A stretch of 5,187 nt of DNA from Candidatus Kaiserbacteria bacterium. Its GTDB lineage: Bacteria; Patescibacteriota; Minisyncoccia; Phycocordibacterales; UBA918. Under the pieces are notes generated by a model. It was not told the DNA's origin, ran no database searches, and saw only the letters and a program-made list of their open reading frames with translations. This document shows positions 3,967-5,187 of this stretch, one piece after another; the first letter of the stretch is position 1; each line of letters starts with the position of its first letter. The stretch is taken from NCBI GenBank assembly GCA_020428895.1, contig JAGQLZ010000040.1, positions 1-5,187 of the forward strand, in the 5' to 3' direction. A program made the position numbers and the translations under genes.

Positions 3967-5187
3967 TTAAGTTTTTTGGCAATTGCCTTAAGTTTAGTCA
4001 AAAGCTGCTTCTGTACGGAAGTGGCTTTTGCTTTAGATTTTGATTCAAACATAAGTTTAATAGCGTCTTCAGTAACACTTGGTTTTATCGCTCCCCAAAC
4101 TTCATCGAACTCTACAAAACAACCATCAAATAGGGTTATCTTTTTCGGTTTCATTTTCTTAACTTCTTTAATCAGTAGTTCCATAGCCAGCTTTTTATCA
4201 CTCACCTCAACTACCACATCTTCTGTTTGTGAGTAAACTGTATACGGCTTCATCATCTCTGAAAATGTCTTACCTGCTTCTCTGGCTTCTGCGTAAGCTT
4301 CCATTACTGCTAGTAAAGTCAAAATTGTCGAATCAGTATTAAAGAAATCTCGCCAGAAAAAATGCCCTGAATGCTCCGCACCAAAAACCGCTTTGGTAGC
4401 TCGCATTCTCTCCTTAAGAAAGGTGTGTCCAACTCTGGCTCTAACCGCTTTGCCTTTAGAAGCCTTAACGGTGTCTACTAAAATCTTGCTTGTGAGATTG
4501 GTATACACAATCCCCGCACCTGACTCTTTCTCAATTAGTCTTTTTGCTAACAAAGCCCCAATCGCGGCACAGTTTATGTAGTTACCTTTCTCGTCCAAAA
4601 AAGCGATTCGATCACCATCACCGTCAAATCCGATACCAAAGTCAGCCTGTTTTTTCTTTATCAACTCGATTAGATATTTTTGATTTTTTCGTAAACATGG
4701 ATCAGAGTCTCGATTCGGAAACCGCCCATCAGGTTTCTTAAAAATCATTGGAAACTTAGCTGGTAATGCGTCATCAATAGATGCCATAGATGCACCAGAC
4801 ATACCATTACCAATATCGGTTGCTACCGTCATCCCTTTGAAAATTTCTTTCTTAAGGCCTTTTAATATATAAGTGCGAAACTGTCGTTTAAAACTTTGCT
4901 TGGTGTAGCCTCCACGTTTTTTTGCATCTTTAAACTCTCCTTTAGTAACTCTATTTCTTATTGCCGTTAAACCGGTCTCGGCTGTTAGCGGTACGGCTTT
5001 TGGTGCGACTAACTTTATACCGTTGTAGTCTTTTGGACTATGCGAAGCAGTGATAACTGCACCTGGTAAATTTAAAACTCCTGATGCAAAATACAACATT
5101 GGTGAACGCACCATACCGATATCAATCACTGACGCTCAACTCTCTCTTGCCCCACAAATAAAAGCTTTTCGAAAAGCTGGGGTCAAA
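3963..5187 (-). CDS. Phosphomannomutase/phosphoglucomutase, 5'-partial, with in-frame TGA
   Basis: This is an alpha-D-phosphohexomutase, which interconverts hexose 1- and 6-phosphates for sugar-nucleotide and cell-envelope synthesis. Numbering from the GTG at 5129 gives 388 residues. The phosphoserine motif is TASHSP (27-32, S29; usual form TASHNP), the metal loop is DGDGDR (169-174), the sugar-binding loop is EHSGH (252-256), and domain 4 contains DGCFVEF...KPSVTED (335-355). The GTG is not a credible start: family members have roughly 90 residues before the TASHNP motif and here only 26 are present. The same frame continues upstream to the window edge through a TGA at 5136-5138, with family-like sequence on both sides. 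The final phosphate-binding loop is degenerate (KPSVTED in place of the usual RxSNTEP/RPSGTEP), so activity may be altered. Both points raise the possibility of a pseudogene, yet the other 388 codons are open. The stop is TAA. Confidence 0.9.
3999..4034 (+). terminator. Possible terminator of the split-barrel gene inside the mutase gene
   Basis: CAAAAGC (3999-4005) pairs with GCTTTTG (4024-4030). After a TG/TG internal loop CTTC (4008-4011) pairs with GAAG (4018-4021) around a six-base loop. CTTT follows. It lies 33 bases beyond the TAG of the plus-strand gene, within the C-terminal codons of the opposing mutase. The T-run is short, so termination is not certain. Confidence 0.4.
5136..5138 (-). 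other. In-frame TGA at a glycine position of the mutase
   Basis: Read on the minus strand the frame gives LTPAFRKAFICGARES, TGA, ASVIDIGMVRSPMLYFA. Phosphohexomutases commonly have glycine here (the pattern G-x-x-x-x-G-x-x-V-x-D-I-G). A single base change from GGA would produce it. Alternatives are UGA decoded as glycine, a nonsense mutation, or a sequencing/assembly error. Confidence 0.75.
5163..5178. repeat. Perfect 16-base palindrome in the mutase coding region
   Basis: AGCTTTTCGAAAAGCT equals its own reverse complement. It falls within mutase codons for PAFRKAF, upstream of the in-frame TGA. It may be chance, since AGC/GCT and TTT/AAA codons encode the residues present. Confidence 0.6.

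Noticed and set aside
5127..5129. GTG as the true start of the sugar-phosphate mutase
   Set aside because: It encodes the valine of the family pattern VIDIG, leaves only 26 residues before the TASHSP motif, has no SD, and homologous sequence continues upstream of it.

Overview
The window looks like a piece of an uncultivated bacterial genome. It has small compact genes on both strands, bacterial sigma-70-type promoters, rho-independent terminators and a mix of Shine-Dalgarno-led and SD-less genes. The low-to-moderate G+C and small-gene style would suit a Patescibacteria/CPR-type genome, but no marker gene is present, so this is only a guess.

Layout. Positions 1-142 hold no gene but can fold into nested long-range stems. 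Positions 153-696 are a self-contained unit: a near-consensus promoter, an SD, a 138-residue protein of unknown function whose codons are much richer in G+C than the rest of the window, and a strong terminator. Positions 697-914 contain no gene I can support, only a conspicuous 62-base inverted repeat at 828-889. At 915-1412 (+) lies a NADAR/YbiA-like protein, followed by a UUCG-capped hairpin. A convergent minus-strand block follows: a class I SAM-dependent methyltransferase (1699-2205), a weak small ORF just upstream of it (2218-2427), and another weak small ORF beyond its stop (1483-1680) that overlaps a tight cluster of perfect hairpins. At 2632-3408 (+) is an unrecognised 258-residue protein with an excellent SD and a strong terminator. 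At 3574-3966 (+) is a small FMN split-barrel (pyridoxamine-phosphate-oxidase-like) protein with an extended -10 promoter. From 3963 to the window edge (-) runs a phosphomannomutase/phosphoglucomutase-family enzyme, convergent with and overlapping the previous gene by four bases.

The most striking observation is in this hexose-phosphate mutase. The reading frame continues upstream of its apparent GTG start, through a TGA codon at 5136-5138, into recognisable family sequence (LTPAFRKAFICGARES-TGA-ASVIDIG). The TGA sits where the family has a glycine. That would fit UGA=Gly decoding (code 25), but no other in-frame TGA is seen among the many glycines of the AT-rich genes, and the 221-637 gene appears to use TGA as its stop. 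A nonsense mutation or a sequence error is therefore at least as likely.

The genes do not form one operon or pathway. Most appear to be separate transcription units, and no complete novel multi-gene system can be defended from this window.
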